A stretch of DNA of 64,000 nucleotides, taken from positions 1,178,001 through 1,242,000 of the forward strand of contig CP130488.1 of assembly GCA_030522375.1 (NCBI GenBank). The letters are read 5' to 3'. Positions 17,777 to 27,331 of the stretch are shown piece by piece. Each line of letters opens with the position of its first letter. Within the stretch, counting starts at the first letter, position 1. The translations under genes were made by a program, and so were the position numbers. A model generated the notes under the pieces. The model ran no database searches and was not told the origin of the DNA. It was given only the letters and a program-made list of their open reading frames with translations. Source of the stretch: Methanosuratincola petrocarbonis. Lineage in GTDB: Archaea > Thermoproteota > Methanomethylicia > Methanomethylicales > Methanomethylicaceae.

Positions 17777-18908
17777 GGAGGGCTGCCTCGAGCCCTTTTC
17801 CCAGGCCTCCACTGAACCCGAGCTCCTCGAGGGCTGCGCCGACGGACGAGATGGTGGTCAGCACCTCCCTCGGGGTGACTATCCCCATGTTGCCTATCCT
17901 GAAGATCGCGTCCTTGAGGGGGCCGAACCCGCCTGCGACGACCACCCCATACTTGGTCCTCAGCTTTTCCCTCAGCTCTTTTGCGGCGATCCCCTGGGGC
18001 ATGTTTATGGCTATTACCACAGTGGATCTGCTCCCCTCCTCGGCGAAGAAGCCGAGGCCCATCTTGGCGAATGCAGCGTAATATGCTGCGGACGCCTTCT
18101 TGTGCCTGCCTATCCACTTCTCCAGCCCGGTCTCGAGAATGATCTGCAGTGCCTCGTCTAGGGCAAAGAAGAGGCTGACAGCGGGTGTGAATGGGGTTTC
18201 CATCTTCTCGTCCCTGAACTTCCTGCACTTTATGAGGCTGAAGTACTCGCTCCGCGGCTTTGCCCTCTCTGCGAGCCTCCATGCTTCCTTGCTGACGGAG
18301 ATCAGCGCAAGACCTGGCGGGGTTGCGAGGCATTTCTGAGAGGCGGTTATGCAGACATCGATCCCCCACTTGTCCACAGGGAGGACGTCGCCGCCCAGGA
18401 CGGAGATCGCGTCGACAATGAAGAGAGCCCCTGAGGTCTTGGCTACCTCGCCTATCCTCTGCAGCTCCCTCACGGTCGTTCCAGTTGAGGTCTCGTTGTA
18501 TACAACTGCGACTGCCTTGGCGTCCCTTTCCCTTGCAAGGGCTTCACGCACCTGCTCTGCGGTCGGTGCTGACCCCATTTTTACCTCGATCGGGACGACT
18601 TTCGCGCCGTACGTGCGGAATGCATCCGCAAGCCTCTCTCCGAATGTCCCTCCGACCGGGACCACTATCTTCTCGCCGGGCAGCAGGAAGTTGCTAGCCG
18701 CGCACTCCACCCCTCCAGTCCCAGACGAAGTCAGGACGAAAAGGTCGTTCTCAGTCTGGAAGACTTTTTTCGCATTCTCGAGGACCCTCGAGTGGAGCTG
18801 GTGGAACTCCGCCCCCCTGTGGTTTATCATCGGCTTGCACATAGCCGAATAAACGCGCGCCGGGACATTGGTCGGACCCGGCAGCATGATAAGTTGGGGT
18901 AAGCTCAT
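17757..18908 (-). CDS. Class V aminotransferase (alanine-glyoxylate / serine-pyruvate type)
   Basis: 383 residues. A PLP enzyme with LPGPTNVP near the N-terminus, the LTSSGTGGVEC loop, VYNETSTGT, VDAISVLGGD and the Schiff-base lysine in SQKCLATPPG. Members move the amino group between alanine or serine and glyoxylate or pyruvate; the exact pair is not certain. It has its own promoter and starts with ATG. Confidence 0.9.
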   Translation of the reverse strand: MSLPQLIMLPGPTNVPARVYSAMCKPMINHRGAEFHQLHSRVLENAKKVFQTENDLFVLTSSGTGGVECAASNFLLPGEKIVVPVGGTFGERLADAFRTYGAKVVPIEVKMGSAPTAEQVREALARERDAKAVAVVYNETSTGTTVRELQRIGEVAKTSGALFIVDAISVLGGDVLPVDKWGIDVCITASQKCLATPPGLALISVSKEAWRLAERAKPRSEYFSLIKCRKFRDEKMETPFTPAVSLFFALDEALQIILETGLEKWIGRHKKASAAYYAAFAKMGLGFFAEEGSRSTVVIAINMPQGIAAKELREKLRTKYGVVVAGGFGPLKDAIFRIGNMGIVTPREVLTTISSVGAALEELGFSGGLGKGLEAALPMVSEI

Positions 18909-18974
18909 AAGCCAAACCTCAACGTAATATCATAGGATCTTTTAATATAGGTTTCGAAAGGGGCAGTGCGGAAG

Positions 18975-19739
18975 ATGACCATTGTGACGCTCACCACGGA
19001 CTTCGGGGGGCACTATGCCGGGATCATGAAGGGGGTGATCAAGGGGATTGCCCCGCAGGCTGAGGTCGTGGACCTCACGCATGAAGTCGAGGCATGGGAC
19101 GTCAGGTCTGCAGCCTTTGTGCAGCTTTCATCTTACAAGTACTTTCCAGAGGGCACGGTCCACGTTGTGGTTGTGGATCCTGGGGTCGGAACCGGCAGGA
19201 GGGCCCTTGCGTTAAGGACACGTAGATACTTCTTCGTCGGCCCAGACAACGGCGTCCTTTCCCCCGCGTCCGAGGAGGACGGCGTGGAGGAGGCGTTCGA
19301 GATCAGCAACCCCAAGTTCATGCTCAAGGAGGTGTCCAGCACATTCCAAGGGAGGGACATTTTCGCGCCGGCTGCTGCTATGATCGCCTCAGGAAGCCCG
19401 ATAAGCGATATAGGGAGGAGGGTCGAGCGTTGGGAGAGGCTAGAATTCTGGAGGAGACTTGGGGAAAGGCGCGCCGACTGCGAGGTCATATACGCGGACA
19501 GGTTCGGGAACCTCACCGTCAGCCTTCGAGGGAGCGATGTTGAGCTGGAAGGCGATGTGGAGCTGGAAGTCGGGGGGAGAAGATTTGTTGCCGCAAGAGT
19601 CAGGACTTTCTCAGATCTGAGAGGTGGCTTGGGGGTGCTGGTGGGGAGCGCGGGATTCTATGAGATCGTCGTCGACAGGGGGAGCGCGCGATCCCTCACG
19701 GGCGCGAAGGTCGGGAGCCCGGTCAGCCTGAAGTGGTGA
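18975..19739 (+). CDS. S-adenosylmethionine-cleaving enzyme (DUF62/SAM hydroxide adenosyltransferase)
   Basis: 254 residues. Typical TLTTDFGGHYAGIMKG, DLTHEVEAWDVRSAAF, VVVVDPGVGTGRRALAL, GPDNGVLSPA, FQGRDIFAPAAA and YADRFGNLTV. Archaeal members split SAM into adenosine and methionine using hydroxide, perhaps as salvage or SAM control. GTG at 18966 is an alternative start three codons upstream. Confidence 0.92.
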   Translation: MTIVTLTTDFGGHYAGIMKGVIKGIAPQAEVVDLTHEVEAWDVRSAAFVQLSSYKYFPEGTVHVVVVDPGVGTGRRALALRTRRYFFVGPDNGVLSPASEEDGVEEAFEISNPKFMLKEVSSTFQGRDIFAPAAAMIASGSPISDIGRRVERWERLEFWRRLGERRADCEVIYADRFGNLTVSLRGSDVELEGDVELEVGGRRFVAARVRTFSDLRGGLGVLVGSAGFYEIVVDRGSARSLTGAKVGSPVSLKW

Positions 19740-19855
19740 TCGCCCGCGTCCTACGCGCATTATGCGCTTGCCATTCGCGTGCAGATTTCCCCTGGCGAGC
19801 CAGGCGTGAGAACTCTTTTATTTGCCCTGCGGGTGATTAATCCTGTGGTGCTGAG

Positions 19856-20404
19856 ATGCGGGGTCTCCTCATAGGAAGGTACCAGCCATTCCACAAAGGA
19901 CATCTGGAAGTGATAAAGAACATCTTGGGAGAGATCGACGAGCTCATAGTAGGCATAGGGAGCGCCCAGATAAGCCACACCCTGGAGAACCCCTTCACGG
20001 CAGGCGAGAGGATGACGATGATCTCGTCGGTCCTGAAGTCCAACGGGCTTTCTGAGAGGTGCCCCTACATCATCCCGATAAACGATGTTTGGAACAACGC
20101 CCTTTGGGTCAGGCACGTGAGGTCGCTCACGCCGAAATTCGATGTGGTGTACACCGGGAACCCCTTGGCAAAACGGCTCTTCACTGAGGAAGGGGTGGAC
20201 GTGAGGACCCCGGCCATGTTTGACAGGTTCAAGTACTCAGGGACAGAGATCAGGAGGAGGATCCTCAAGGGGGCGGACTGGGAGAGCCTCGTCCCGCCTG
20301 AGGTGGTCCGTATAGTCAAGGAGATAGGCGGGGTCGAGAGGATAAGGGACATCTCAAAGAGCGACAAGATCACTTTCCTCGAGCCAGGCGATGTCTCTCC
20401 CTGA
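19856..20404 (+). CDS. nadM: Nicotinamide-nucleotide adenylyltransferase
   Basis: Joins NMN and ATP to make NAD. 182 residues with the nucleotidyltransferase motif GRYQPFHKGHLEVI, SAQISHTLENPFTAGER and the late YSGTEIRRRI. ATG start; a TATA-like CTTTTATTTG lies ~40 nt upstream. Its last 35 bases overlap the convergent ogt gene. Confidence 0.95.
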   Translation: MRGLLIGRYQPFHKGHLEVIKNILGEIDELIVGIGSAQISHTLENPFTAGERMTMISSVLKSNGLSERCPYIIPINDVWNNALWVRHVRSLTPKFDVVYTGNPLAKRLFTEEGVDVRTPAMFDRFKYSGTEIRRRILKGADWESLVPPEVVRIVKEIGGVERIRDISKSDKITFLEPGDVSP

Positions 20405-20927
20405 CTTTGCCGTCCTTGATTTCAATGCCCTCTCCCTCGAGGAGACGCCGCTTCTCCAATCCACCGTATCCGAAGCCGCCCAGAGACATGTCTGATCGAA
20501 TGACTCGGTGGCATGGGACCACGAGCGGGAAAGGGTTCTTGGACATCACGTTCCCGACGAACCTGGCAAGCCCCGGATTCCCGAGCTGAGAGGCGATGTC
20601 CCGGTATGAGGCGACCATGCCCCTTGGGATTCCCATGACGCACCTGAGCGCCGAGATCTCGAGGGGCGACATCCCGTCGGTCGATATCTCGACAGGTTCG
20701 CCACGAATTATTGCATCGGCGATCGACTCTGCCCGCCGGTCAGCAGCAACGATCCTGTAGTCGCCTCTCCCCCGGCGATGCATGGAGCGCAGCACATGCG
20801 CCAGGGACTGCTGGAGATCCTCGGACGGCAGCGAGTTGGCGAAGAGCATTCCATTTTCGTCCAGCGCCAGTACGATCCACATCCTCCCGACCCTGCACGG
20901 CAAGACAGATATGCCCATGCAATCCAC
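20370..20927 (-). CDS. ogt: Methylated-DNA-protein-cysteine methyltransferase
   Basis: Suicide repair enzyme removing O6-alkyl groups from guanine. 185 residues with helix-turn-helix GMVASYRDIASQLGNP, the active-site PLVVPCHRVIRSD (Cys acceptor) and GGFGYGGLEKRRLLEGEG. It lies tail to tail with nadM (35-base overlap). Confidence 0.95.
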   Translation of the reverse strand: MDCMGISVLPCRVGRMWIVLALDENGMLFANSLPSEDLQQSLAHVLRSMHRRGRGDYRIVAADRRAESIADAIIRGEPVEISTDGMSPLEISALRCVMGIPRGMVASYRDIASQLGNPGLARFVGNVMSKNPFPLVVPCHRVIRSDMSLGGFGYGGLEKRRLLEGEGIEIKDGKVRERHRLARGK

Positions 20928-20985
20928 TTTATCAAGAGTCAGATATATCGCCTCTCCGGTTATAAGATGAGATCAGGTGGTCAAG

Positions 20986-22041
20986 ATGATTGAGGTGGAC
21001 GGATCCTACGGGGAAGGGGGAGGCCAGATCCTCAGGGGGGCTGTCTTCCTCTCCTGCGTGACGCGGACCCCTGTTAGGGTCTACAACATAAGGGCAAGGC
21101 GCCCAAAACCAGGGCTGCAGCCCCAGCACCTCGTGGGGCTGAAGGCGGCCGCCGAAGTATCCGGGGGCATTCTCGAGGGCGCTGAGCTTGGCAGCTGCGA
21201 GGTCAGGTTCTCCCCGGGGGCCGTGGCTGGCGGTACCTACACTTTTGAGATCGGGACCGCAGGGAGCACCATGCTGATAGCCCAAGAACTGATACCGATA
21301 CTTGCATTCGCTGATGGGGGATCCGAGGTGAAGATAGTCGGCGGCACCGACGTGCCTTGGAGCCCTCCCGTGGATTACTTCAGGAATGTAGCGATACCCG
21401 CGTTCAAGATCGTCGGAATCGAGGCATCGGTGGAGCTGGTTAGGAGGGGGCACTTCCCGAGGGGGGCGGGCGAGGTGCGGATTTCTGTGGTCCCGTCGAA
21501 GGGTCTGAATCCGGTCAAGGCAGTGGAGAGGGGGAGGGTCGAAAGCATCAGGGGCATCTCCCACTGCACCAACCTCCCGTCCCATGTCGCCTCAAGGCAG
21601 ACCTCCTCAGCAGAGCGCCTGCTCAGGAGGGCGGGCTACGAGAACATAAGGATAGTCAGCGAGGCTGGATCGAATCCCGCAGGCGGTCCGGGGAGCGGGA
21701 TAGTGATCTGGGCCGAGACGGGCACTGAATTCAGGATTGGGGCAGATGCGCTCGGATCGAAGGAGAGGAGGGCTGAAGAGGTGGGAGAGATCGCAGCGGA
21801 GAAGCTCCTGGAAGAGCTCCAGAGCGGGATGGCGCTGGACTCGCACCTGGGCGACATGCTGGTCCCGCTGGTAGCGCTGGCGGGCGGCGTGTCGAAGATC
21901 GGGGTCTCCAAGATCACGCCCCACTCGGAGACGATGATTTGGCTCTGCTCAAAGTTCCTTGGCACCCGTTTCGAGATCGAGAGGCTCAAGGGAGGCGGGG
22001 CTGCAATAGAGGTGGAAGGCAAGGCACCCTCAAGAAAATGA
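20986..22041 (+). CDS. rtcA: RNA 3'-terminal phosphate cyclase
   Basis: 351 residues. Makes 2',3'-cyclic phosphate ends on RNA through an adenylated histidine. MIEVDGSYGEGGGQILRGA at the N-terminus, RGHFPRGAGEV in the middle and SHLGDMLVPL, with the catalytic His, near the C-terminus. ATG 20986 with AGGTGG five bases upstream is better than GTG 20977. It is divergent from ogt. Confidence 0.95.
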   Translation: MIEVDGSYGEGGGQILRGAVFLSCVTRTPVRVYNIRARRPKPGLQPQHLVGLKAAAEVSGGILEGAELGSCEVRFSPGAVAGGTYTFEIGTAGSTMLIAQELIPILAFADGGSEVKIVGGTDVPWSPPVDYFRNVAIPAFKIVGIEASVELVRRGHFPRGAGEVRISVVPSKGLNPVKAVERGRVESIRGISHCTNLPSHVASRQTSSAERLLRRAGYENIRIVSEAGSNPAGGPGSGIVIWAETGTEFRIGADALGSKERRAEEVGEIAAEKLLEELQSGMALDSHLGDMLVPLVALAGGVSKIGVSKITPHSETMIWLCSKFLGTRFEIERLKGGGAAIEVEGKAPSRK

Positions 22042-22111
22042 GTGGGGTGGCTGCGTTCCTGCACGCCATCGGCTGGCAGATCCGCCCTCCATCAGCGCAT
22101 CAATAAACCGG

Positions 22112-23143
22112 TCATATGCCTTCGCCCCTCCACTCGGGACCCTCGAGCGGACCAAGGGCATCGAGCACCCTCTTTTTGAACGCCTCCAAGCCCTCGCCCT
22201 TCGCGGCAGCCATGAGATCGCACTCCCCGAATAGGGCGGTCGCCCGATCCAGCTGCTCCTTGCCCGCGGCGTCAGCCTTGTTAAGGAACGTAAGGATCTT
22301 CAGCCCAGGGAAGGCGGCAGATATACCACTCCTGAGCGATTGCTGGCTCTCGAGCGAGAAGCCGTTCGCCTCCGAGGCGTCGACGATGAAAGCTATCAGG
22401 TTGGCAAGCCTGCCGAGGGCTGTTATCGAAAGGCGCTCGGTTTGGTTCATCTCCTCTATGGGACGGTCCAAGATCCCAGGGGTGTCGACCACCTGTACGA
22501 GCCGCCTCCCAATCAGGGTGTGGCCTATCATCAGCTCTTTGGTCGTGAACGGGTAGGGTCTCACCTCGGGCCTTGCCCTCGAGATCGAGCGGAGGATCGT
22601 TGACTTGCCCACACCAGGGTACCCGGCGAGGACCACGGTAGGGATGGATGGGTCGGCAGCAGGGAGGTCCTTCATCTTCTCCCTCATGGCAGCTATCAGT
22701 TCGAGATCCCCCCTCGCGTCCCTGATTATGGAGGCTGCCCTCCCTAGGAATGCCCGCCTCGCCTTGCCAGCTTCCTGCGGGGTGCTGGCTGACCTTATCC
22801 TCCTGGAGGCATCCTTAGCGACCTCGTGGATCACCCTGGCTGCGCGGCTGATCCGCCCCAGCGCAGATCGCACGTCGGCTACGCCGGACTGGAGCTCAAG
22901 GATCTCCCTGTAGAAGGGGTGGAGGCGCTCGATCGTGGGGACCGAACGGACCAGCGATTCCAAGTACCCTGCGGAGACGCGCTCACATGCCCTGACCCTG
23001 GAGGACTCCCTCCGCTTCGCCTTCATTATCGCGGGGAGCCGCTGCGGGAGCTCGACCTCGACCTTATCAGATTCGCGTAGCATCTTGCCCACTATCTCGT
23101 CGGCTGTGAGCACCGTCGGCATCGTCTCGAAAGGCTGCTTCAT
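22112..23143 (-). CDS. NOG1-type GTPase
   Basis: 343 residues. An N-terminal helical domain (1-165) followed by an Obg-like G domain: P-loop AGYPGVGKS, switch region PYPFTTKELMIGH, VDTPGILDRP, and NKAD as the base-specificity motif. NOG1 acts in large ribosomal subunit assembly. Its start overlaps the UPF0248 stop by 4 bases, so the two are coupled. Confidence 0.93.
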   Translation of the reverse strand: MKQPFETMPTVLTADEIVGKMLRESDKVEVELPQRLPAIMKAKRRESSRVRACERVSAGYLESLVRSVPTIERLHPFYREILELQSGVADVRSALGRISRAARVIHEVAKDASRRIRSASTPQEAGKARRAFLGRAASIIRDARGDLELIAAMREKMKDLPAADPSIPTVVLAGYPGVGKSTILRSISRARPEVRPYPFTTKELMIGHTLIGRRLVQVVDTPGILDRPIEEMNQTERLSITALGRLANLIAFIVDASEANGFSLESQQSLRSGISAAFPGLKILTFLNKADAAGKEQLDRATALFGECDLMAAAKGEGLEAFKKRVLDALGPLEGPEWRGEGI

Positions 23144-23394
23144 TCTTTGGTCCTCCTATCCCATACTACTCTCCCGTCCCTGATTAACGCCACCACCCGG
23201 TGGTAGGGGATCACCACCTCATCTCCCCCCTCGCTGCATATGAGCGCCCTCGGGGCGATGTCCTTGACGTCCTCGCCCCTTATGACCCTCCGGTTCCCTG
23301 GGGCGCCGCGGTGGATGATCACTATCCCGTACCCGCCCAGCCCTCCCCCGCCGGACCACTTTATCCTGTTCAGCATCTCCCTTATCGTAGTCAT
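23140..23394 (-). CDS. UPF0248 (DUF504) protein
   Basis: 84 residues with MLNRIKWSGGGGLGGYGIV, HRGAPGNRRVIRG and IPYHRVVALIRDGRVVWDRR, all typical of the family. Function is unknown; it is repeatedly found near translation or RNA genes. ATG 23394 was chosen because the longer frame upstream overlaps the proteasome gene promoter. It overlaps nog1 by 4 bases. Confidence 0.88.
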   Translation of the reverse strand: MTTIREMLNRIKWSGGGGLGGYGIVIIHRGAPGNRRVIRGEDVKDIAPRALICSEGGDEVVIPYHRVVALIRDGRVVWDRRTKE

Positions 23395-23462
23395 CTGTAA
23401 CACAGGTAAAAGCTTATTTAATTCGCTTCTCAACGAAAGAGTGCAAGTGGAGGTTTTAAAAG

Positions 23463-24077
23463 TTGCCTGAGGCGCAGTTCGGATACCCAGTAACCGGTGC
23501 CACGACTGTCGGGATCGCCTGCAAGGACGGCGTAGTTCTGGCATCTGAGAAGAGGGTCACCTACGGATTCTCGATAATGACGAAGGCCGGCAAGAAGGTC
23601 TTTGCGGTAAACGACAGGCTTGGCGTGGCATTTGCAGGGCTGATCTCTGACTCTCAGGCTGTGCTGAGGAGGATCTCTGCGGAGACAAATCTTTACGAGC
23701 TCGAGACCCGCAAGCCCATGAGCGTCAAGGCGATGGCGAAGATACTCGCCAACCTGCTCTACGCGCAGAGGGTCTACCCGGTGTTCACCGAGACGATGGT
23801 CGGCGGGATGGACGAGGAGGGCGCCAAGCTCTTCGTGCTCGACCCGCTTGGATCGATGATCGAAGACAGGTACGCCGCATTAGGGACCGGCGGAGCGATC
23901 GCGATCGGGATAGTCGAGTCCATTTACTCCCCGGAGATGGGGGTAGAAGCCGGGAAGGAGCTGGCGGTGAAGGCGGTCAGGGCGGCGATAGCTAGGGATG
24001 TAGCCTCGGGCGATGGCGTGGACGTGCTGGTCATATCCAAGCAAGGCGCAAGAGAGGAGACGCTACCCGCTAAATGA
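23463..24077 (+). CDS. psmB: Proteasome beta subunit 2
   Basis: 204 residues. A short propeptide (13 residues) precedes TGA-TTVGIACKDGVVLASEKRVTYG, so Thr1 is in place. GTGGAIAIGIVES and SGDGVDVLVI follow. TTG start. It differs from beta 1 (11266) in propeptide and is first in an overlapping run with TYW1 (ATGA, 4 bases). Two beta types are common in TACK archaea, where one may be inactive or regulatory; both keep Thr here. Confidence 0.95.
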   Translation: MPEAQFGYPVTGATTVGIACKDGVVLASEKRVTYGFSIMTKAGKKVFAVNDRLGVAFAGLISDSQAVLRRISAETNLYELETRKPMSVKAMAKILANLLYAQRVYPVFTETMVGGMDEEGAKLFVLDPLGSMIEDRYAALGTGGAIAIGIVESIYSPEMGVEAGKELAVKAVRAAIARDVASGDGVDVLVISKQGAREETLPAK

Positions 24078-25048
24078 ATGAAGGTATCAAGCGAGCGGCG
24101 GGCACCTTGGAAGGGCAGTACAGGGTCCTCAGGTCGCAGGGCTATCACATAGTGGGCAGGCACTCGGCTGTGAAGACCTGCCACTGGACTAGGGAGACCA
24201 TTACCGGCGGAGAGTCCTGCTACAAGAGCAAGTTCTACGGTATACAGAGCCACAGGTGCCTCCAGATGACTCCTGCGGTGAGCAGGTGCACGAACATGTG
24301 CCTGTATTGCTGGAGGGTCCTGCCGCATGAGCACGGATACCCTCTGGTTGACGGCTGCGTGGAGGACCCCCCTGAGGCGATCGTCGATGGGGCAATAGCG
24401 GCGCAGAGGCGGGTACTCAGCGGCTACAAGGGGAATGCAAAGACGGACCCCGACCGATTCATGGAGGCGATGGATCCCAGGCATGCCGCAATAAGCCTGA
24501 GCGGTGAGCCGACCGAGTACTCGATGCTCGACGGTCTCATTCGAGAGTTCAAGAGGAAGGGCATGACCACGTTCCTTGTCACCAACGGCACGAACCCGAA
24601 GAGGCTTGGGGAGATCCCCGAGCCTACACAGCTTTACGTCTCGCTGAGCGCGCCCTCGGAGGAGGTCTACCGTTCGGTCTGCAGGCCGGCTTCGGGCGCA
24701 AGCTGGGGGAGGCTGGTTGAGTCCCTCTCGCTGCTCAAGTCCTTTTCGTGCCCCACAGTCATCAGGATGACCGCAGTCAGGGGCCTGAACATGATCGACC
24801 CAGACGGGTACTCGAAGATAATATCAGGCGCTTCGCCCACTTATGTCGAGGTAAAGGCATACATGCATGTCGGTTTTTCGGTTACAAGGCTCGGCTACGA
24901 GAGCATGCCCAGCCACGCGGAGATCGTCCAGTTCGCAAGGGACCTTGCGGAAAGGACCGGATATGAGCTGGCTGGCGAGGTCCCCATCAGCAGGGTCGCG
25001 CTGCTAAGCAGGATAGGCAAACCTAAAAAGGTCTCCGCTTCCATCTAA
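24074..25048 (+). CDS. taw1: 4-demethylwyosine synthase (TYW1/Taw1), radical SAM
   Basis: Builds the tricyclic wyosine base at G37 of tRNA-Phe from pyruvate and SAM. 324 residues. The radical SAM cluster is CTNMCLYCWR, and extra cysteines upstream (CHWTRETITGGESCYKSKFYGIQSHRC region, residues ~35-60) supply the second cluster. SLSGEPTEYS follows. It overlaps psmB2 by 4 bases and sits 6 nt before translin. Confidence 0.94.
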   Translation: MNEGIKRAAGTLEGQYRVLRSQGYHIVGRHSAVKTCHWTRETITGGESCYKSKFYGIQSHRCLQMTPAVSRCTNMCLYCWRVLPHEHGYPLVDGCVEDPPEAIVDGAIAAQRRVLSGYKGNAKTDPDRFMEAMDPRHAAISLSGEPTEYSMLDGLIREFKRKGMTTFLVTNGTNPKRLGEIPEPTQLYVSLSAPSEEVYRSVCRPASGASWGRLVESLSLLKSFSCPTVIRMTAVRGLNMIDPDGYSKIISGASPTYVEVKAYMHVGFSVTRLGYESMPSHAEIVQFARDLAERTGYELAGEVPISRVALLSRIGKPKKVSASI

Positions 25049-25053
25049 ACAAG

Positions 25054-25731
25054 GTGGCTCCGTTGAAGTTCGAGGGCATAATGGAGGAGATCGCCCTTTC
25101 CCTAAAGGCAAAGGACGCGAAGAGGGAAGAGATAATCACTCAGTCGAGGGAGATAATAAGGAGATCCGGGAGCGCAGTCCTATCTATCCACAGGGGGGAG
25201 TTCGAGGCAGCAGAGGAGAGCCTCAAGGCAGCCAGGGAGGCGCTGGAGGGGGCGCTCCAGGCGTGCAGGGACTTCCGCGAGTTCTACTACACCGGCCCCC
25301 TGCCGCAGGCTTTCCAGGAGTACGCCGAGGCGATGATACTCCTAGCCCTCGTCAGGGACCAGGAAGTCCCGAAGCCAGCCGAATTGGGCATCCCGCCCGA
25401 GCCGTACCTCACTGGAGTGGCTGATGCAGCAGGGGAGCTCAGGAGGTATGCCCTCGACTCGATCAGGAAGGACAGCATCAATGAGGCGTGGAGAGCGCTC
25501 GAGCTTATGGAGGAGGCGTATACGTTACTGAAGGCGATGGACTACCCGAGGGCGGTGGTCCCGAACCTGAGGAGGAAGGTTGACGTGATGAGGAGGCTTG
25601 TTGAGGAGACGAGGGGTGACGTCACGCTCGCCCACCAGGGGCTGTTGATCAGGAGGGGGATCGAGAAGGCCTCTGCTGAAATGGAAGGCCAAAGGGATGG
25701 TGACGTAAGGGGGAAGGGGAGAGGCGCATGA
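25054..25731 (+). CDS. Translin family protein
   Basis: 225 residues, nearly all alpha-helical with heptad-like charge patterns (LKAKDAKREEIITQSREIIRR, EAAEESLKAAREALEGAL). Archaeal translins form octamers that bind or cut RNA, in some species trimming tRNA ends. GTG start. It overlaps SepRS by 4 bases, linking it to a tRNA-centred operon. The C-terminal ~20 residues are charged and probably disordered. Confidence 0.85.
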   Translation: MAPLKFEGIMEEIALSLKAKDAKREEIITQSREIIRRSGSAVLSIHRGEFEAAEESLKAAREALEGALQACRDFREFYYTGPLPQAFQEYAEAMILLALVRDQEVPKPAELGIPPEPYLTGVADAAGELRRYALDSIRKDSINEAWRALELMEEAYTLLKAMDYPRAVVPNLRRKVDVMRRLVEETRGDVTLAHQGLLIRRGIEKASAEMEGQRDGDVRGKGRGA

Positions 25732-27308
25732 AGATCAGGATCAAGGAAGTGCTGGAGAAGGCTGAGAGGGACTTTGAGGAGGCGTGGAGAGAGACGGGTC
25801 CCCTAGTCGGGGGCAAGGGCGCTTTCGTGCCCGGGAAGAAGGGCACAAGGCACATCCTCATCGAGACGGCGAACAGGCTCAGGGAGATCTACCTTGAGCT
25901 TGGGTTCGACGAGGCAGTGAACCCGATGATCGTGGATGAGGCGGACATATACAAGCAGTATGGGCACGAGGCGCCTGCAATACTCGACAGGTGCTACTAC
26001 TTGGCGGCGCTCCCGCGTCCGGACATCGGGATCGGCGCGGACAGGATCGCGAGGATCAGGGAGGCGGGAGGACCGACCGACGGAACATCGCTCGAGAGGC
26101 TGAAGGAGGTCTTCCACGACTACAAGAAGGGGAAGGTTGACGGCGACGACCTGGTAGAGAAGGTTGCAGAGGGGCTCGGGATCCCGGACACGACCGCGCT
26201 CAGGATCCTCAACGACGTCTTCCCTGAGCTCAGGATGCTTGAGCCTGTGCCCACCAAGCTCTTGTTGAGGTCGCACATGACTAGCGCGTGGTTCCTCACT
26301 TGCGCGGCAGTCCAGCACAAGCTTGAGATGCCCGTGATGCTCTTCTCAGTGGGCCTCAGGGCAAGGAGGGAGCAGCAGGAGGACGCGACGCACCTGAGGT
26401 TCCACCACGCTGCATCATCGATAATCATGGACGAGGAGGTCTCGGTTGAGGACGGCAAGCGGGTATCGGAAGAGGTGATCAAGAGGCTCGGCTTCGGGGA
26501 GGTGAGGGTCGAGAGGAAGAAGGTCACTGCAAAGTACTACGCGCCAGGGACGGAGCACGAGGTCTTCGCCAAGGTCGGCGGTACAGGCTGGGTGGAGCTG
26601 ATGGACTTCGGCCTCTACAGCCCTGTGGCGCTGGCGCGTTATGGGATAGAGTACCCGGTCCTGAACATAGGCATAGGTGTGGAGAGGGTGGCGATGCTCC
26701 TCCACGGCTACAAGGACGTCAGGGAGCTCTCTTACCCGCAGTTCTACGGCGAGTGGGTGCTCTCGGATGCCTCCCTTGCCCGGCAGCTCTCGTTCATAGA
26801 GGAGCCGTTGACCGAGGAGGGGAAGGCAGTCGAGAGGGCCATAGTGGAGGCGATTGAGGGGCACAAGGACGCGGAGAGCCCGTGCGAGTTCGTAGCCTAC
26901 GAGGGCAAGGTCTCCGGCAGGAAAGTCGCAGTGCGGGTTTACGAGCCAGACCCGGGGGTCAGGCTGGTCGGGCCTGCCGCATTCAACGAGCTGGTCGTGT
27001 ACAAGGCGAACATACTGGGCATCCCGCCGCAGGGGATGGAGAATGTGGAGCTGGTGAGGGCAGCCAGGTCCGCTGGCGTCAGGACCAGCATAAGGTACGT
27101 CGATGCAGTCGCGAAGATGGCGGCGGCGAGGATCGAGAGGGACGGGCAAGCGGACATCAGGGTCAGGATGGTGAAGCTCCTGAGCGACATAAACCTGAAG
27201 GTTTCGGAGGTCGGGCTCAGGTACATATCCAGCAGGCAGGGGAAGATAGACGTAAGGGGGCCCGCGTTCATCGGCGTCAAGTCCGAGTTGGGGCGCGATC
27301 AGAGCTGA
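25728..27308 (+). CDS. sepS: O-phosphoseryl-tRNA(Cys) synthetase (SepRS)
   Basis: Charges tRNA-Cys with phosphoserine, which SepCysS later turns into Cys. 526 residues, full length. It starts with the class II N-terminal helix (RDFEEAWRETGPLV), has ETANRLREIYLELGFDEAVNP (motif 1 region), LLRSHMTSAWFLTCA (motif 2 region), and IGIGVERVAMLLHGYKDVRELSYPQFY (motif 3 region). The C-terminal part binds tRNA. This route is typical of methanogens and relatives. It is the last gene of the beta2-TYW1-translin-SepRS overlap chain. SepCysS and SepCysE are not in this window. Confidence 0.95.
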   Translation: MKIRIKEVLEKAERDFEEAWRETGPLVGGKGAFVPGKKGTRHILIETANRLREIYLELGFDEAVNPMIVDEADIYKQYGHEAPAILDRCYYLAALPRPDIGIGADRIARIREAGGPTDGTSLERLKEVFHDYKKGKVDGDDLVEKVAEGLGIPDTTALRILNDVFPELRMLEPVPTKLLLRSHMTSAWFLTCAAVQHKLEMPVMLFSVGLRARREQQEDATHLRFHHAASSIIMDEEVSVEDGKRVSEEVIKRLGFGEVRVERKKVTAKYYAPGTEHEVFAKVGGTGWVELMDFGLYSPVALARYGIEYPVLNIGIGVERVAMLLHGYKDVRELSYPQFYGEWVLSDASLARQLSFIEEPLTEEGKAVERAIVEAIEGHKDAESPCEFVAYEGKVSGRKVAVRVYEPDPGVRLVGPAAFNELVVYKANILGIPPQGMENVELVRAARSAGVRTSIRYVDAVAKMAAARIERDGQADIRVRMVKLLSDINLKVSEVGLRYISSRQGKIDVRGPAFIGVKSELGRDQS

Positions 27309-27331
27309 GGGTGTTGAAGGACAAGCCAGCA

